Below, piece by piece: positions 46,895 to 58,794 of a DNA stretch of 64,000 nucleotides (the first letter of the stretch is position 1; the number at the start of each line of letters is the position of its first letter). Source of the DNA: Pezicula radicicola. Lineage: Eukaryota; Ascomycota; Leotiomycetes; Helotiales; Dermateaceae. The translations under genes and the position numbers were made by a program. Location: NCBI GenBank assembly GCA_003008705.1, contig PDUO01000033.1, positions 127,223 to 191,222 on the forward strand. The letters run 5' to 3'. Under the pieces are notes generated by a model. The model ran no database searches. It saw only the letters and a program-made list of their open reading frames with translations, and was not told where the DNA came from.

Positions 46895-48282
46895 TTACGG
46901 TCCGGACACCACCATCGCCGGTGATATATAGGCAGAAGTTGTCGAAAGATTTGGGGATGGAAGCTCAGTTACATAGCTTGGAACGACATCGACTTCCATA
47001 GTCTTCTGAATCACATTGCCTCCGTTCACTATCAATTCCTGGCTGTCTTTGCCAGTCTCAATATCCCTGTTGCTGCTCATCACCGTCGACTGAATATTAT
47101 TTTGCTGATGGATAAAGCTTAGTTCTTGCGACTGTTCATAGCCCGATGTCTTTGATCGTTGGCTATAGCTATGTTTATCACTACTACTAGCAGAGCCCAA
47201 GATGTTCTTCTTCGTGAAGAGTGGTCGGAGTGTTGCCATTGATGCCGCGATTATACCGATCCCAGCCTCGACGACTGACCAGATCAAGGTGTCAAAATAG
47301 GTATCTAGGAGTAAGGGATCAGTTCATGGTCAGAAGTCGGGAGCAAACAGAACCGGAGAGCATACAGAAGACGTTAAACTGGTTATCAGCGTTCCACTGG
47401 TCATTAACAATGAGGATGAGAGACTTCAGGCGCGCAATTGTAGCAGTGGATGCGCTAGCAAATGATCAGTAATATAAACCTCATTAAGGAGGAAATCGAC
47501 GCAAGCTTACAAGAGTCCGAGACCAAGAATAAATACAACCGATAACTTTTTCCGGAATGACATTTGAATATTCCATAGGAGTGGAACCGGTAATAGGGCA
47601 AAAAGGAAATCAAAAAAGATGATTATGGCTGAGGTGGCATACCAGTAGCGTATGATAATTGTCCTGGAGATGCATGTCCCTTTCGCCGTCGGATTAACCT
47701 GTTCCCAGTTGTAGCTGATTGGAGAACATTGGAATACGGATACGAAGAAGGTGACGATCATCCATATAGTTCCACATATTATGGTTACGTATACTGTCCG
47801 TCGATAGCTCGATGTGGTGGAAGAGGAGATCCGAAGTAATAGAAACCCGATGCTGAGCTTGATTATAGTAACGTCAATGAGGTAGATGAGTTGGCACAAA
47901 AATTGGTACTTTAACAACAATAAGTTAGCATCAGAATGTTGTTATAATATCTAGTAATAACGAACCTTCAAAGACTCCTTAATTACTTGTAGCGAGAAGT
48001 CCCCAGGATGTCCACCGACGCCCAAATAAAGGCCAGCAATGATTATGCCCGAGAAAACCGTGAAGCCAAGCTACATTCAAGATCAGTCATGTCCCACCAT
48101 ATTATTCCCAGGCTTCCTCTCAATTCGACTGCACTTACCAAAGACAAAACCATCAGCCAATCGTCTAGCCCAAAGGAATGTACTATTTTTATGCGGACGA
48201 AGCATCGCAATGGCACAAATATCCAGGCAATAACGAGCAAGGTAATTGTTGTTGCTAGAACGGTTGTTCCTTGTTGTATCAT
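46895..48282 (-). CDS. Rhodopsin-domain (SAT4/PTH11-like) membrane protein
   Basis: Five exons (48282-48139, 48070-47966, 47908-47511, 47454-47366, 47304-46895) sum to 1146 nt, giving 381 residues. This is the same family as the gene at 3.8 kb but a different subgroup. Seen in order: LRCFVRIKIVHSFGLDDWLM at the first loop, LGVGGHPGDF, TIIKLSIGFLLLRI, CSPISYNWEQ with GTCISR, FALLPVPLLWNIQMSFRKK, ARLKSL and IWSVVEAGIGIIAASMATLR, which is the family's last helix. A long Ser/Gln-rich cytosolic tail follows. The start at 48282 follows the usual short extracellular end. Confidence 0.88.
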
Positions 48283-49260
48283 GCTGTTTAGATGGAGGAC
48301 TGAGTCACTCTGACCTACCTCGTGTAAATATAAGTGTAAACGTAATCTATGGATCTCCAATTCAGCCTACGCCTTTATTTATAAGCATATGGCAACTACA
48401 CTACGTCCTAGCGGCCATCGAGAGGGTTACCCCTAAACTAGAAGAAATGGTCTAAACTCGATGGTAGTCAACATCTTAGTCCCGATGATGGCGCTACGAA
48501 AGTGTCTGTGCATGGGTAGGATTGCGGATAGCGCGTAGATATGAGAGTTCAATATGAGGATCCAGAGAATTGACGCTGGATATACCGTCTGCCAAGCCCA
48601 AACCGGGTGAGGCACAGACAAAGGTAATTGGTAATTTTCGAATACATGGGAATCTGCCGTCACCCCCGCTGTGGTAGGGCTGGCTATGGCACTACTGCCA
48701 GATTCTAGTATCGGCAAGTACCTTACATACCATCCTGAAAACGGTTTCCTTCCTCATATACTACGCTAAGGGTGGTATCGGATTCAGCATTTGACTTTAC
48801 CTATTTAGGGGCTAGTCCATCAACCCTATATAAATACGATGGTAATTCCTGATTAATAGGGGGGGTAAAATATAACTATATTATTCCTACCTCGCTAATA
48901 AATTTACTAACCTTATTATTATAATAATAAATAGTACTCCAATGCAAGATTTAAGAACTTCGTAAATATAATATAGAAATCAACTAACGCCTCTAGTTTA
49001 CGGGACGTAACACGTCCCGGCCGGAATTCTAAACTCTATCTAGTTCGCTAATAAATTTGGTGGGGCGGCGATAGCCGAGCGAAGGCCTATTGGAAAATGT
49101 TTTAGGGTTAGGGCAAGTTAAAATGTATGTGGCTTAATATTTCCGTTAAGTGGCTTACATTATGAGACTATATATTACACTACTTTAAGCGTGTGTTTCA
49201 AACCCAATCTAAATCGAAGGTGTGTTTAGGCTATTAAGCTGGGTTGATTTGTATAATAGA
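48283..49260. other. Intergenic, no gene seen
   Basis: The promoter side of the rhodopsin-domain gene, then AT-rich DNA. A 94-codon minus-strand frame at 48433-48717 has no domain and does not splice into the neighbour. Confidence 0.45.
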
Positions 49261-49261
49261 A

Positions 49262-49420
49262 GAGCTTGTACTATATCGACATCGCCCAAGTACACACACT
49301 GACATAGTAGAGTCCCCAACATCGTACGATTGTCGTCTACTCTCGCGCCGTTGTCGAGTAGTACGTCCACTTTAGCCTCATCGCTAGCTCGGATGGCACT
49401 CTTTAAAGACTCGAAGAATC
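49262..49420 (-). pseudogene. Ankyrin-repeat fragment
   Basis: On the minus strand an open stretch reads SLKSAIRASDEAKVDVLLDN, then GARVDDNRTMLGTLLCQCVY. The DEAKVDVLLDNGARVDD portion has the helix-turn-helix and loop pattern of an ankyrin unit. No start, stop or neighbouring units in frame were found, so it is a fragment. Confidence 0.5.
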
Positions 49421-51700
49421 CTGGGAGCTATTGCACGTCTTAATCATCTTGCTTCTGCCGATGAAACACGGCTACGAGGAACTTAGTCGAGCATTCCACC
49501 GTGAGATATTCCAGCAGCGTATCAAACCGGGACCAGAAGGCATATCTGCTGCGGACGCTCAGTGATAGATACCCGGGCTTGCAGGTGTTTGGTTGCATCT
49601 GCATTGACTATTGGTCAATCTCTTGTGTAGGAGTGCTTAACTGAACACCGAACAATGGGTTGGACTTCCCCGACCTGTTAGCTGGGCTGTTGGCTCGGTT
49701 GACCACCTCCATGCACATCGGAGAGTGCATCCACTTTAGCTGCAGTTACGAGACTTTCCAAAAGCGATTAGCCTTGGTCACCGAGCTGAAATACATTTAC
49801 AAGCCTCTAAGTACTATACTCGTAGGTAGGTAGAGGTCAACTACCTTGCTGCTTACGATGAGGAATTCTGTTCGACAAATGATTCAAGATTCACTCACTC
49901 CCTACCAGGATCTGGAATCTTTCATTTTGTGTTTTCTCTCATTTGTGGTTTCTTGAAAGGTCTTATTTCTAGCATCGAGAAAGCGGACTGGCAGTTGTTA
50001 GCCTTGAGGTACAACTATGGACACTTTCTCTATGAAAGCCCCACCCCTACGCCAAGTTTGCACGCCGCCCCCTTCCCCTCAACGAGAATCGAGAGAATCC
50101 AGGTCTATTCCTTCGTTCACCAGGGAGCATATGGGCCAACCAGAGCCCCATTCGGCCGTATCCGAAGATATTGCCTATGACATCCCATAAGGCTCCTTGG
50201 GCCCGCCGGAGGACAAAGTGGAAGAGCCGGACGAGGAGCTGTCAGTTGTTGAGCAGCGCACAGATCTTGTCGAAAAACTTAAAACGGTAGACCAAGACAT
50301 GACTTTTGAGAAATGCAGCAGGAAATTCCGTAAGATTGTCGAGAAGTGTTCTCCTGGACGACTTGGCCGACGACCGGCCAACGCTGTTGCACTTTCTTGC
50401 ATCAAATGATACTCCACCGCGAAAGTTTCGAGACTATCCAGTCTTCTAGGACCTCGTCCTCTTGTGTCTTGATATCTCACTGAAGGTAGAGCTGAAACCA
50501 CGAAGCTGGATGACGGCGGGCAAGCAAGGCGAGACCAATTCGGATCGGAAATGGGGTCTACTTGAGTTTACGACAAAGAAGCACCGAGAGACTTCTCTTC
50601 ACGTAGTATCAAGTGAATCAAAATACTGGTTGGCCAAGTGTATTTGTGTTGCCCGGCGATCACGTGTTTCCAATATTGAAACCATGGCACCGAATATATC
50701 CTCATTTTGCCTCTCGCATTGTATAGAAATGTCTTGTACGCGTAGAGCAAGCCACGCACTCTTCATGCATCCAAAATAGCCCATTTTGTATGGTATTCGG
50801 GCCTTTTACGATGCCTCCCACTCTGTATATTAAACCTACTAGTCGGCCTCTCTTCTAGACGGCCAGTACTCACAATTCACTCATTATATGCATATACAAT
50901 TTCCACTAGTTCGAAGCTCAATAATTTGTGATGCATGGGAGAAAAGCCCGGACGCATTGGCGAAAGAGTCGCTGGCTACAGCTATAGCCAGCGTCAACAA
51001 GGACTATGAAACTTGTTTACATCTTGCTGTGAGGCCAGCCTCAAACCAGTTTAGCCTGGAGATTCTAGAACCTTTATTACAGGTCAACTTCAACTAGACA
51101 TACCGGTATACGTGTCTCTTTGGGTCAGGTACGTATATTATCGTGTATCGAGAAAGTGTTGCTCCCTGCAGTTAGTTCATATTCATCCAATGGAGCTTCA
51201 GCTAACAATTAGGAACGCTCTTAAGGCATTTCTGACTCGTTGACGAGTTTCGGGCCACCGCAGCCGTTGGACTCAGGGACAAAGGTTACCTATTATTGCT
51301 TAATATTCGAGTCGACACTGGCGCACATCGAGCTGAAACTCCTCACACTCGGACGGCATCTTCGGCAGTTAAAGTAAGGACACGAGTGCCATACAAGATA
51401 TAAACATGTCGCTAACACAGATCTTAGGCCATAAATTGGGCTCGAACCTGTCATGTCAATATTATCTCGATGAGTTGGACCATCGACCAGACCGAGGAAA
51501 CGAAACCGAGCTCGCCGAGCTTAAAACCGAGCTCGATGCCGCCGCTAAAGCGAAAATCATCATGTACTCCGCCGGCCGTGACGAGGGCAGCAACGAGCCA
51601 AAGACAGGGTTAACCCTAACCCCTGACTCTAAATTTTAATATTACTGCTAGAAACATATATAAGGGTATTTAGAGTAGTACAGTTGATTTTATTAAGAGG
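49421..51700. other. Degraded coding debris, partly ankyrin-like
   Basis: Several plus-strand pieces look protein-derived but do not join: DFPDLLAGLLARL with YETFQKRLALVTELKYIYKP at about 49663-49810, an acidic helical frame KVEEPDEELSVVEQRTDLVE at 50197-50409, an ankyrin-like piece SVNKDYETCLHLAVRP at 50888-51097, and a charged frame at 51406-51639. I take these as the remains of one or more large repeat-domain genes. None can be called functional. Confidence 0.35.
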
Positions 51701-51793
51701 GAAGGATTACACAAAAACACACTTTATAGTTGTACAAGGCGCTAACTTACTGTCGGATATCGTATTAAGGATAAATAGGAGCTTAGTTAAATA

Positions 51794-53912
51794 TTACACT
51801 CTTACCTGCTCATCTGGCTTTAAACGACCAAGAATGACCTCCAAATGCGCAGTTCCAGTCGCATTAGTCTCCATCTCATCAATAGTACCCCATTTTGATT
51901 CCAACTCCTTGATCTTTGCCGCCCAGTATGGCCTCATTGGCCCAGCTTCCATTTGGTACTTCTTGAGAAAGTTATACACTGCACGCCATGCCGAGTTAAG
52001 CGCCCCAACAACCCAAGCATGATGGGTACTAGTAGCTGGGAAGGGAAGCGTTAGCACGATTTTAGACTCAGAATCTTGGAGAGTTACCTTCACCAACAAA
52101 ATGCAGATTTCCATCCGCAGTGGGTCGAATGAGATAGGGGTACAGCCTGCTGAATTGTCCCGGACCAAAAAGTGCGAATGCGCCAGAAGTGTTGGGATCG
52201 GCATACCAATCGAAAGCATTATACTCCATGACGCTTTCTAGGAGCTCATCATAAGTGATAATGTGGGAGTGAAGTCTAGCTAAGTCACGAAGAACGACTT
52301 CAAGTAGCTCATCATTGACTCCATGACCATCAGGCGCAATGAGACCCCCAATTCGCTGCGCATCTTGTGCCCAGGTATAAGAGCAAAGCAGAACGGCAGG
52401 ATTTTCGGGTCCGTCGTGGAGGTTGTAAGACGGATAAATACAAGTACGGATGGGCCAGTCGGTACTACCAGTTCCACCATTAACGATACTACCTCTCGTG
52501 ATCCACCAGGGTGTCTTGAATCTGATAGCGACCTTTGAAGAGGAATCATAGTGAAGCTCTCGGAGAGCATCCCTTTGAACCGAATGAAGTTCTGCGTGCC
52601 GGAGGTCTATACGCTGCGCGCAAGCTAAGCTTGTCGTGTTGAATACAGTCGAATAAATACGTGGCGAAGCTTCGGATGCTACTTCAACAACCATGTTTGC
52701 ATTTTTAGGTCTGAGTCGGTCGATAGCAATTGCTTTCACACGCTTGGTTCGTTCAGGTATCTTTTTAATAGTATTGAGCATCCCATCAATGATGAGGGAG
52801 GACCCTCCATCAATACAAATCCACTGTTCGCTGCTACCCTGAGATTCAGGAGTATCAAAGTCGAATGAATCAATGACACTCTCTGAGAACGCTTGGTCAT
52901 ATAGACTGGTCGCGCTTCAGACTAGTCAGCTTATGATCATTATCTCAGATATCATAGCTTGCCTTTCCATCGTCTCTAGCCAATTAATGGTATAGTAGTC
53001 TCCAAATGGGCTTTAATTTCGGTTAACAAAGGCCACTGAAAAAAGGATGATATACTCGCCTGCGTTGCCGAATATACTCGCGGGTTGAAAATTCATCGAC
53101 AGTCATGAGCTTTGCAAAACCCTTCTCCCAATTCTCGGCTAGAGCCTCCTTGTACTCACCATAGACCTCATCCAGAATTTTGTCTGGTCCAATTGCAACG
53201 GCAGAGTCAGGCACAACTCCACCGTTGCTGATACTGACCTGGAACTCGTCATAGTGTTCAGGATTGCCTTCGACGTAGAGAATGTCGTTGAAGTATTGGG
53301 GGTTTTTGACAGCATCGGGGGGCCCAATAATGTATGGGATTTCCCGATCCTGAATGCTTACGCGTCTGAACAGGTCGAAGGTTCTACCACCAATATCAGC
53401 ACAAAGACGACGTCTTGAGTTCAAAGAACACACCGTTCCATAATGGGAATCTTTGGGAAGCGCATGGCCCCAATATCGTAGTACTGATGACCGGTTTTAT
53501 CCTCGCCTGGGGGAACGAAGTAATAAGTGTTAATTCTTCCACCGATTCGGTCCGAAGATTCCAAGATATCATATGAGAGATTCGGAATGGCGAGAGAATC
53601 CAAGATCATCGCAATGTACAATCCAGCAACACCTGCTCCGACAATACAGGCCTTTAACTCTGGCCATTCAGGTTCTGGAACGGCAGCATCTGGAGTTTTC
53701 AATCCAGGAGCTGAGAGTCCGGTCTGTGTTGGATCAGATGGAAGATGAAGGGGATCTTGAATAGGAAGCTCTCCATCGAAGCCAGGAATTGCTTTCCTTT
53801 TACGATTAAGCATAACCAACTCTTTGTGGAGCTCTTCTCGAACGAGACGGCGTGCCCATTGAGCCCGGATGGAAACACCTGGTATTCTTGATATTTTTTT
53901 TGTATCTGCCAT
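51794..53912 (-). CDS. L-amino-acid oxidase, FAD amine oxidase family
   Basis: The enzyme oxidises L-amino acids to keto acids, ammonia and hydrogen peroxide using FAD. Five exons (53912-53434, 53383-53060, 53010-52963, 52914-52088, 52035-51794) sum to 1920 nt, giving 639 residues. The dinucleotide-binding motif is IVGAGVAGLYIAMIL, followed by the Arg-rich DRIGGRINT. The middle reads FTDQAFSES-like LYDQAFSESVIDSFDFD. The substrate end carries YAFDWY-like NAFDWYADPNTSGAFALFGP and HFVGEATSTHHAWVVGALNS. Introns 2 and 3 only keep the frame if they use GC donors (GCGAGT at 53059 and GCAAGC at 52962). The C-terminus ends DEQVRV at a donor-like GTAAGA, so one more short exon is possible. There is no signal peptide. 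It is divergent from another FAD oxidase, with 652 bp between starts. Confidence 0.9.
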
Positions 53913-54564
53913 AGTGATGCAAATATGGAGGATCTTCTGATTCGGGGTGCTATTGTGGGTGTGCACTTGTCAATATATATCCTTTCTGTGTGAGGCACGG
54001 TATATTAAATTTGCGTTTCGGGAACGCTTAGTCACCAGCATTCTCAGAAAAAGGAAAGGAGTCGGTGAAGCATGCCGTTGCATGCATCATTAACTTTGAT
54101 CTGTTTTCGGAAGTTGAGTCAGTATTTCTTTCCTCTTCCACTCTAATTAAAATCTTCTTGCCATCATCTGATGCTCCTCTATGGCTTTCTGAGTGAAGCT
54201 GAAAGCTGACAACATACATCTTTGGTTTTTCAATGAATCCTCGAGTTTATTAGCCCCAGTGAAGTTTCAAGTTGCTGGTCATTTGCATATTTCCTGAGGC
54301 ACTACGCCCTTAAAAAAATAGAGGCTAGCCAAGACCGGAGTATAAAGTTCGGGAGGGAGCGGGAACGGTTTGGGGGTCAAACTACTGCAAAAGTAACCCC
54401 AACATGAACTAACCCTAAGTAAAGTGGTCCTACCTTGCTGAATTGTTTCTCTCGTCCACAACAACTTCTGCTCAGACCTCCCTTCTCACATTGCGCTTCG
54501 TAGATACGGACGTGAATGAGGTTCATAGTTGCAAAAGTTTTCACCGTTTCAAATCATCCAAGAA
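53913..54564. promoter_or_regulatory. Divergent promoter of two FAD oxidases
   Basis: This gap separates the L-amino-acid oxidase and the sarcosine-oxidase-like gene. An ATATATAT stretch at about 53970-53980 could be the TATA element for the minus gene, about 60 bp before its ATG. No gene lies inside. Confidence 0.45.
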
Positions 54565-56140
54565 ATGCCTCAAACAACTATTTACGACGTTGCCGTGATT
54601 GGGGGAGGTCCGATAGGTCTCTCAGCCGCGTACGAGTGCGCGAGAGCTGGAAAATCGGTGCTTTTACTTGAAAAAAGTACTTTCTTCAATCAAGCTGGTA
54701 GTTCTGGAGATCTTGTCCGAATGTTCCGAACTACGTATACCGAAGATTTTATGGCAGACCTTGCTTATGATGCACTCAAACTCTGGGATGAACTTGAAGA
54801 TGATGCAGGTGACGACAATCTAAGGCTAATGAGTGGTCTTCTGAACTTTGGAGATCCAGATTATGGTGCTGGTGGACCTGAAGGTGAGATATCGATGACT
54901 TTTGAGATATTCAGAATCCTAACTAGGTTCTTAGGGACCTTGTTGGGACCCATTCCTAACTTGAAACGCCTTAACATGGAGTATAAGATACGTAAGTCAT
55001 GCAGCTTTTCAATTCGTGTAGTTTTGATATTTACAAAAGGCCCAGTCAACAAGGCCCAAATTGAAGAACAGTATCCCTTCCGCAATCTTCCAGATAACTA
55101 CATTGGCCTCAAAGCCTCCGACAATGGTGTCGTCAACGTTCCACTACTGCTACGAACTCTCTATCGCTTAGCCCAAACATATGGCGCAAAACTTCGCCAA
55201 GAAACCAGGGTTACAAAACTAGAACCCATTATAGTAGAGGGCAGTCAACTGTGGAGAATCGATGCTAAGACATCTGCAACGAAAGACCTCACCGAAGACG
55301 CCAGTTTCCGCGCCGAAAAAATCATCATCACCAGCGGAGCATACACCAATCATATCCTCACCCCCAGCTTTGACATCCATCTGAACTTGGATATCTGGGA
55401 GATGGTAGCCAGTTATTGGGCAGTGAATCCTGGTCCCCGTGGAACTGTATTTCCGAGTAAGTTCCGTCCCATTATCAAGGCTGATGTGAATAGCAATATC
55501 TGACCACGAAATGATACAGGCATGTGGTTCCAATTTGCAGATGACAAAAACGAGCGCTCTCAACTCTTATACGGATTTCCCGCTGTACCCTGGGGACCAC
55601 AGAATCTCTGCCGGGTAGCTGTCGATGCAGCCACACGATCCATCACTGACCCAGATGAACGCAATACAAGTGAAATCAGTGGAGAAGATGTCCAGGATGT
55701 GCAGGAATTCATACACGAGAGGGTCAAAGGCGTTGACGGTTCTGTTCCAGCCTACTCACTTACCTGCCTACAGACTAATGTGTTCGGTAAGTTGTCCTAT
55801 ATTTTATGTTGGTTAATTGTTACAATGTAACTAATAAGTAAAAGATAACATGTTTGTCCTTGATTTCTTGCCTCAGAAATATCTGAAGGGTGGTAAGAAG
55901 GATAGTATTGCTATTTTTACAGCTGGATGGGCCATGAAGTTTGTACCGCTCCTTGGAAGAGCGTTGAAAGAGATGGTGATCGATGGACACTCGAAGTATG
56001 CGCTGCCGGAGTTTTCAATTGACAGGGTAGATCCGACAACTGGGCAGGGCATAATTGCTCCTGGAAGTGTTAAGGCTGTAAATGCGCAAGAGCAGAAGGC
56101 TTTAGGGAAGAGGAATAAAGGGTCCTCGATACGATGCTAA
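54565..56140 (+). CDS. Sarcosine-oxidase-like FAD oxidoreductase (DAO family)
   Basis: Five exons (54565-54883, 54935-54991, 55040-55456, 55520-55786, 55845-56140) sum to 1356 nt, giving 451 residues. It belongs to the group including monomeric sarcosine oxidase, pipecolate oxidase and fructosyl-amine oxidase, which oxidise secondary amines with covalent FAD. The N-terminus shows YDVAVIGGGPIGLSAAYECA and SSGDLVRMFRTTY, the counterpart of the substrate-side Arg motif. The middle has GVVNVPLLLRTLYRLAQTYG and the C-terminus FVLDFLPQ and FTAGWAMKFVPLLGRALKEM. The acceptor of the last intron could be at 55835 or 55844; both keep the frame. The start chosen matches the short N-terminus of the family. 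There is no clear peroxisomal SKL end (it finishes SSIRC). Confidence 0.9.
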
Positions 56141-56941
56141 GCTAGTCTTGTAACTAATATAACATAGAAGGTGGTGATGCCGGGTAATTGCTGATGCCTA
56201 AGAACTAAGACTACTACTTCAGATATTGTATTGAAGTGCTAGCCAATTACCCCTCCTATTTCAATCATGCGAAGACTTTTACCTAATTTTTTCTACCAAA
56301 ATTCGTCCTGTTCTTGTTAAGTCGCTTTCATTAGCCTCCACCAAAGAATCTATTGTCGCTCACTTATATATCTCAGTCACTTTGGACATGACGAGGTGGC
56401 ATGTTTCATAGCACCATTTCCCCTCATCTTCAGAGAGACGTTGCAATAGTGTTTGCTGATATGGCCTGACTTCAAGCAGCAGCACCATATCTGAGGGCGA
56501 AGCTGTTGAGGCACAAGTGTCCTGACGGTTGGGTTTGGTGGGATAAGATATGTGGTCCCCGACCCCATTTACCCTGACCCGGTCAATCTGATTGAGTCTG
56601 TGATTGGATCTAGTGGAACGACGACCTTCAAGAGCTTATGTGTCAGCACTCTTAGGAGATAAGGCCTGTTCGACGTCATCTGTTGTCATTTTGGATTGGT
56701 AGCGATCAATCCGGGAGCAAATATCAGTCCTAAATGTAGGTGTATTGCTTTATAGATGGCTTCTAAAGACCTTAAAGGTTAGAAGGGTCTTTTTTCGAAT
56801 AGCCAGCTATAGACGTTAGGCTGACAATACTTTAAATGGCTGCAGTGTACCACGAAAGCTGAATACGATATAAACAGCATGAAATGTCTCGAAGTTGGAA
56901 ACAGCCTTGAGAGTCTTCGATCCATCAAGCCCAATCATAAA
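56141..56941. other. Intergenic, no gene seen
   Basis: About 800 bp. A small minus-strand frame (56377-56568) has several Cys but no pattern I trust. The last part may include the eroded N-terminus of the methyltransferase pseudogene. Confidence 0.45.
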
Positions 56942-57789
56942 CTCGAGGTAATCGAACAGACCAAGAGAAATAGAACGACCATGCCCAAGAACTTATAGCA
57001 AGCAATCCACTGACAAGAGCTGGCCCGCCGAGGCCGTCCACATGGACTCTACCGCACTCTCGTTTCCCGACGGGACGTTCACCCACTCTATTAAAAATGC
57101 GTTGCTGTTCATGCTTCCTAACGACGGCGTAGACGCCCTGAAGGAGACGTACAGGATGCTCAGACCGGGAGGGATTGCGGCTGTCAACTCCTGGGCTTAT
57201 ATGCCGAACATGGAGCCTATCCAGGTAGCTACTAAGGCCACTAGACCTGCCGGAACTTCGCTCCTTAGACAAGGGATGGAAAAGTGGACACAGGTAGAGC
57301 ATTTGCAGATCGTGGTCGAGAAAGGCTATTGGCTGGAATCAATTGAATGAATTCCCGGTGGCCCCATTCGTAAGGAATCGGAGCCCTATATATACATGAA
57401 TTGGACGCCATGGAAAGCACAAGAATAGCAGTAAAAATGAGTGTAATGCCAGCTAAAACATCTGACGAATCTGTGTACGCAATCGCATGAATATGATGAA
57501 CTCAAGCTTAGCCATTGCCAGATAATATGGTCCCAAATATGGCTGACAAAGGCGGGTTCGAGAAAGATAAGATAACTATAGTAAAAAGTGACGTTTACAT
57601 TACTACGTCTGAAGTTACGCGCTATGCGACGATGCTTTGGAGTGGCTCAAGTCGGATAAGGAACATTGGGATAAGGCGGTGGATATTGTAACGGAGGAAT
57701 TGCAGAAGACTGATGGGTACAAGGCAATCGACGAGGGTAAGATTCAGTTGAAGTTTGTAGCTAATATTGGGATTACTACGAAATAGGCT
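56942..57789 (+). pseudogene. Decayed SAM-dependent methyltransferase
   Basis: The central part reads SWPAEAVHMDSTALSFPDGT, then HSIKNALLFMLPNDGVDALK and RMLRPGGIAAVNSWAYMPN, the post-motif I to motif III region of class I methyltransferases (LRPGG is typical). The frame ends at a TGA near 57348, but the +1 frame continues NEFPVAPFVRNRSPIYT. Near 57635-57789 a third piece, DALEWLKSDKEHWDKAVDIV, then VANIGITTK, looks like the C-terminal end. The glycine-rich SAM-binding motif I is missing. It is therefore a pseudogene with loss of the N-terminus and at least one frameshift. Confidence 0.65.
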
Positions 57790-58794
57790 CTGGCTACTGG
57801 CTTGCCATAGCGCACCGATGTTGTCAGAAAGGAACTGCCTTAACACCTGCGAATAACCTCATTTGCCTCTTCCCTTAGATACTCGACACTTAATACAATA
57901 CAAACAGTATACTGCCTAGTATATTCTTCGTTTTAGAATCTTTCGTGTACCGCTACTATACCCTTATAAGAGCCACAAACTTGCCATAAAGTACCGATAT
58001 ATCATTGTATTACTATACTAATTATACGAAGCCATTCCCTATTATTTAAGTCATCCCCTACCTGAGATTATAGCACTGGAACAGTTACTTCGTGGCTACA
58101 ATAGCACTCGCGACCATATTTAGGCTCCCCCCTCTCCAGATCCATCGCCCATACCTTCGCAAAGGTGGCTTCAAGAAACTCCGAGTAGTTACAGTACAGT
58201 AGAGTAAATCATACGAAATATACGATTTAGTTCTTGAGTCTATTACAAATCGTAATGTGGTATATGTCGCTTCGTAAGTTGAAATCTCATAGATTTTAGG
58301 GGGGTGCTATACTAACAAGTAAACCGACCTCATTCGCACTATTATCGCTATATGAAGCTCGCCCTTAACACTAACAAAGCATGTTCTTTGCAAGAAACCC
58401 TTCACTATGAATGCAGGTTAAACTGAAGTTTTGATTAAACTTGCGGCAGAGAAGAATCTGTTCTTATAGAGGCTACACGGTTCAGATTCTGTCTCTGGAA
58501 GCACAAATGGAGATAGCGAGAAGGCTGCCACTTCCTCTGGTGATGGATTCGAACACAGCCTACAGATCGCCGACAACCAATAAGAGATTGATCTCACACA
58601 CATCGAGATCCAGTCGAAGGACATCGATTCAGAAATTACTCTAATTGGTCTTGCCGGCTGCCGCAGTGCGGGTTCTGCTTCTGGCTCGAGCGGGAAGACT
58701 CGCCATTAAGCTATGTCCCTAGGCTAAGCCCGGATTGTATAATAAATATACCTGTTAAGCCGTCTTATCTGAAACTCCTAAGTCAGCTTTTATC
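57790..58794. other. 1-kb intergenic region
   Basis: It is AT-rich and without supported genes. A minus-strand frame at 58418-58624 has no recognised motif. The last 100 bases are the aldehyde dehydrogenase promoter. Confidence 0.45.

Noticed and set aside
48433..48717. N-terminal exon of the rhodopsin-domain gene
   Set aside because: No splice pair joins it in frame, the family normally starts near the first helix, and the sequence has no family motif.
49102..49113. TTAGGG telomere-type repeats (also near 28230 and 51608)
   Set aside because: Only about two units at each place, so chance is a sufficient explanation; no interstitial telomere array.
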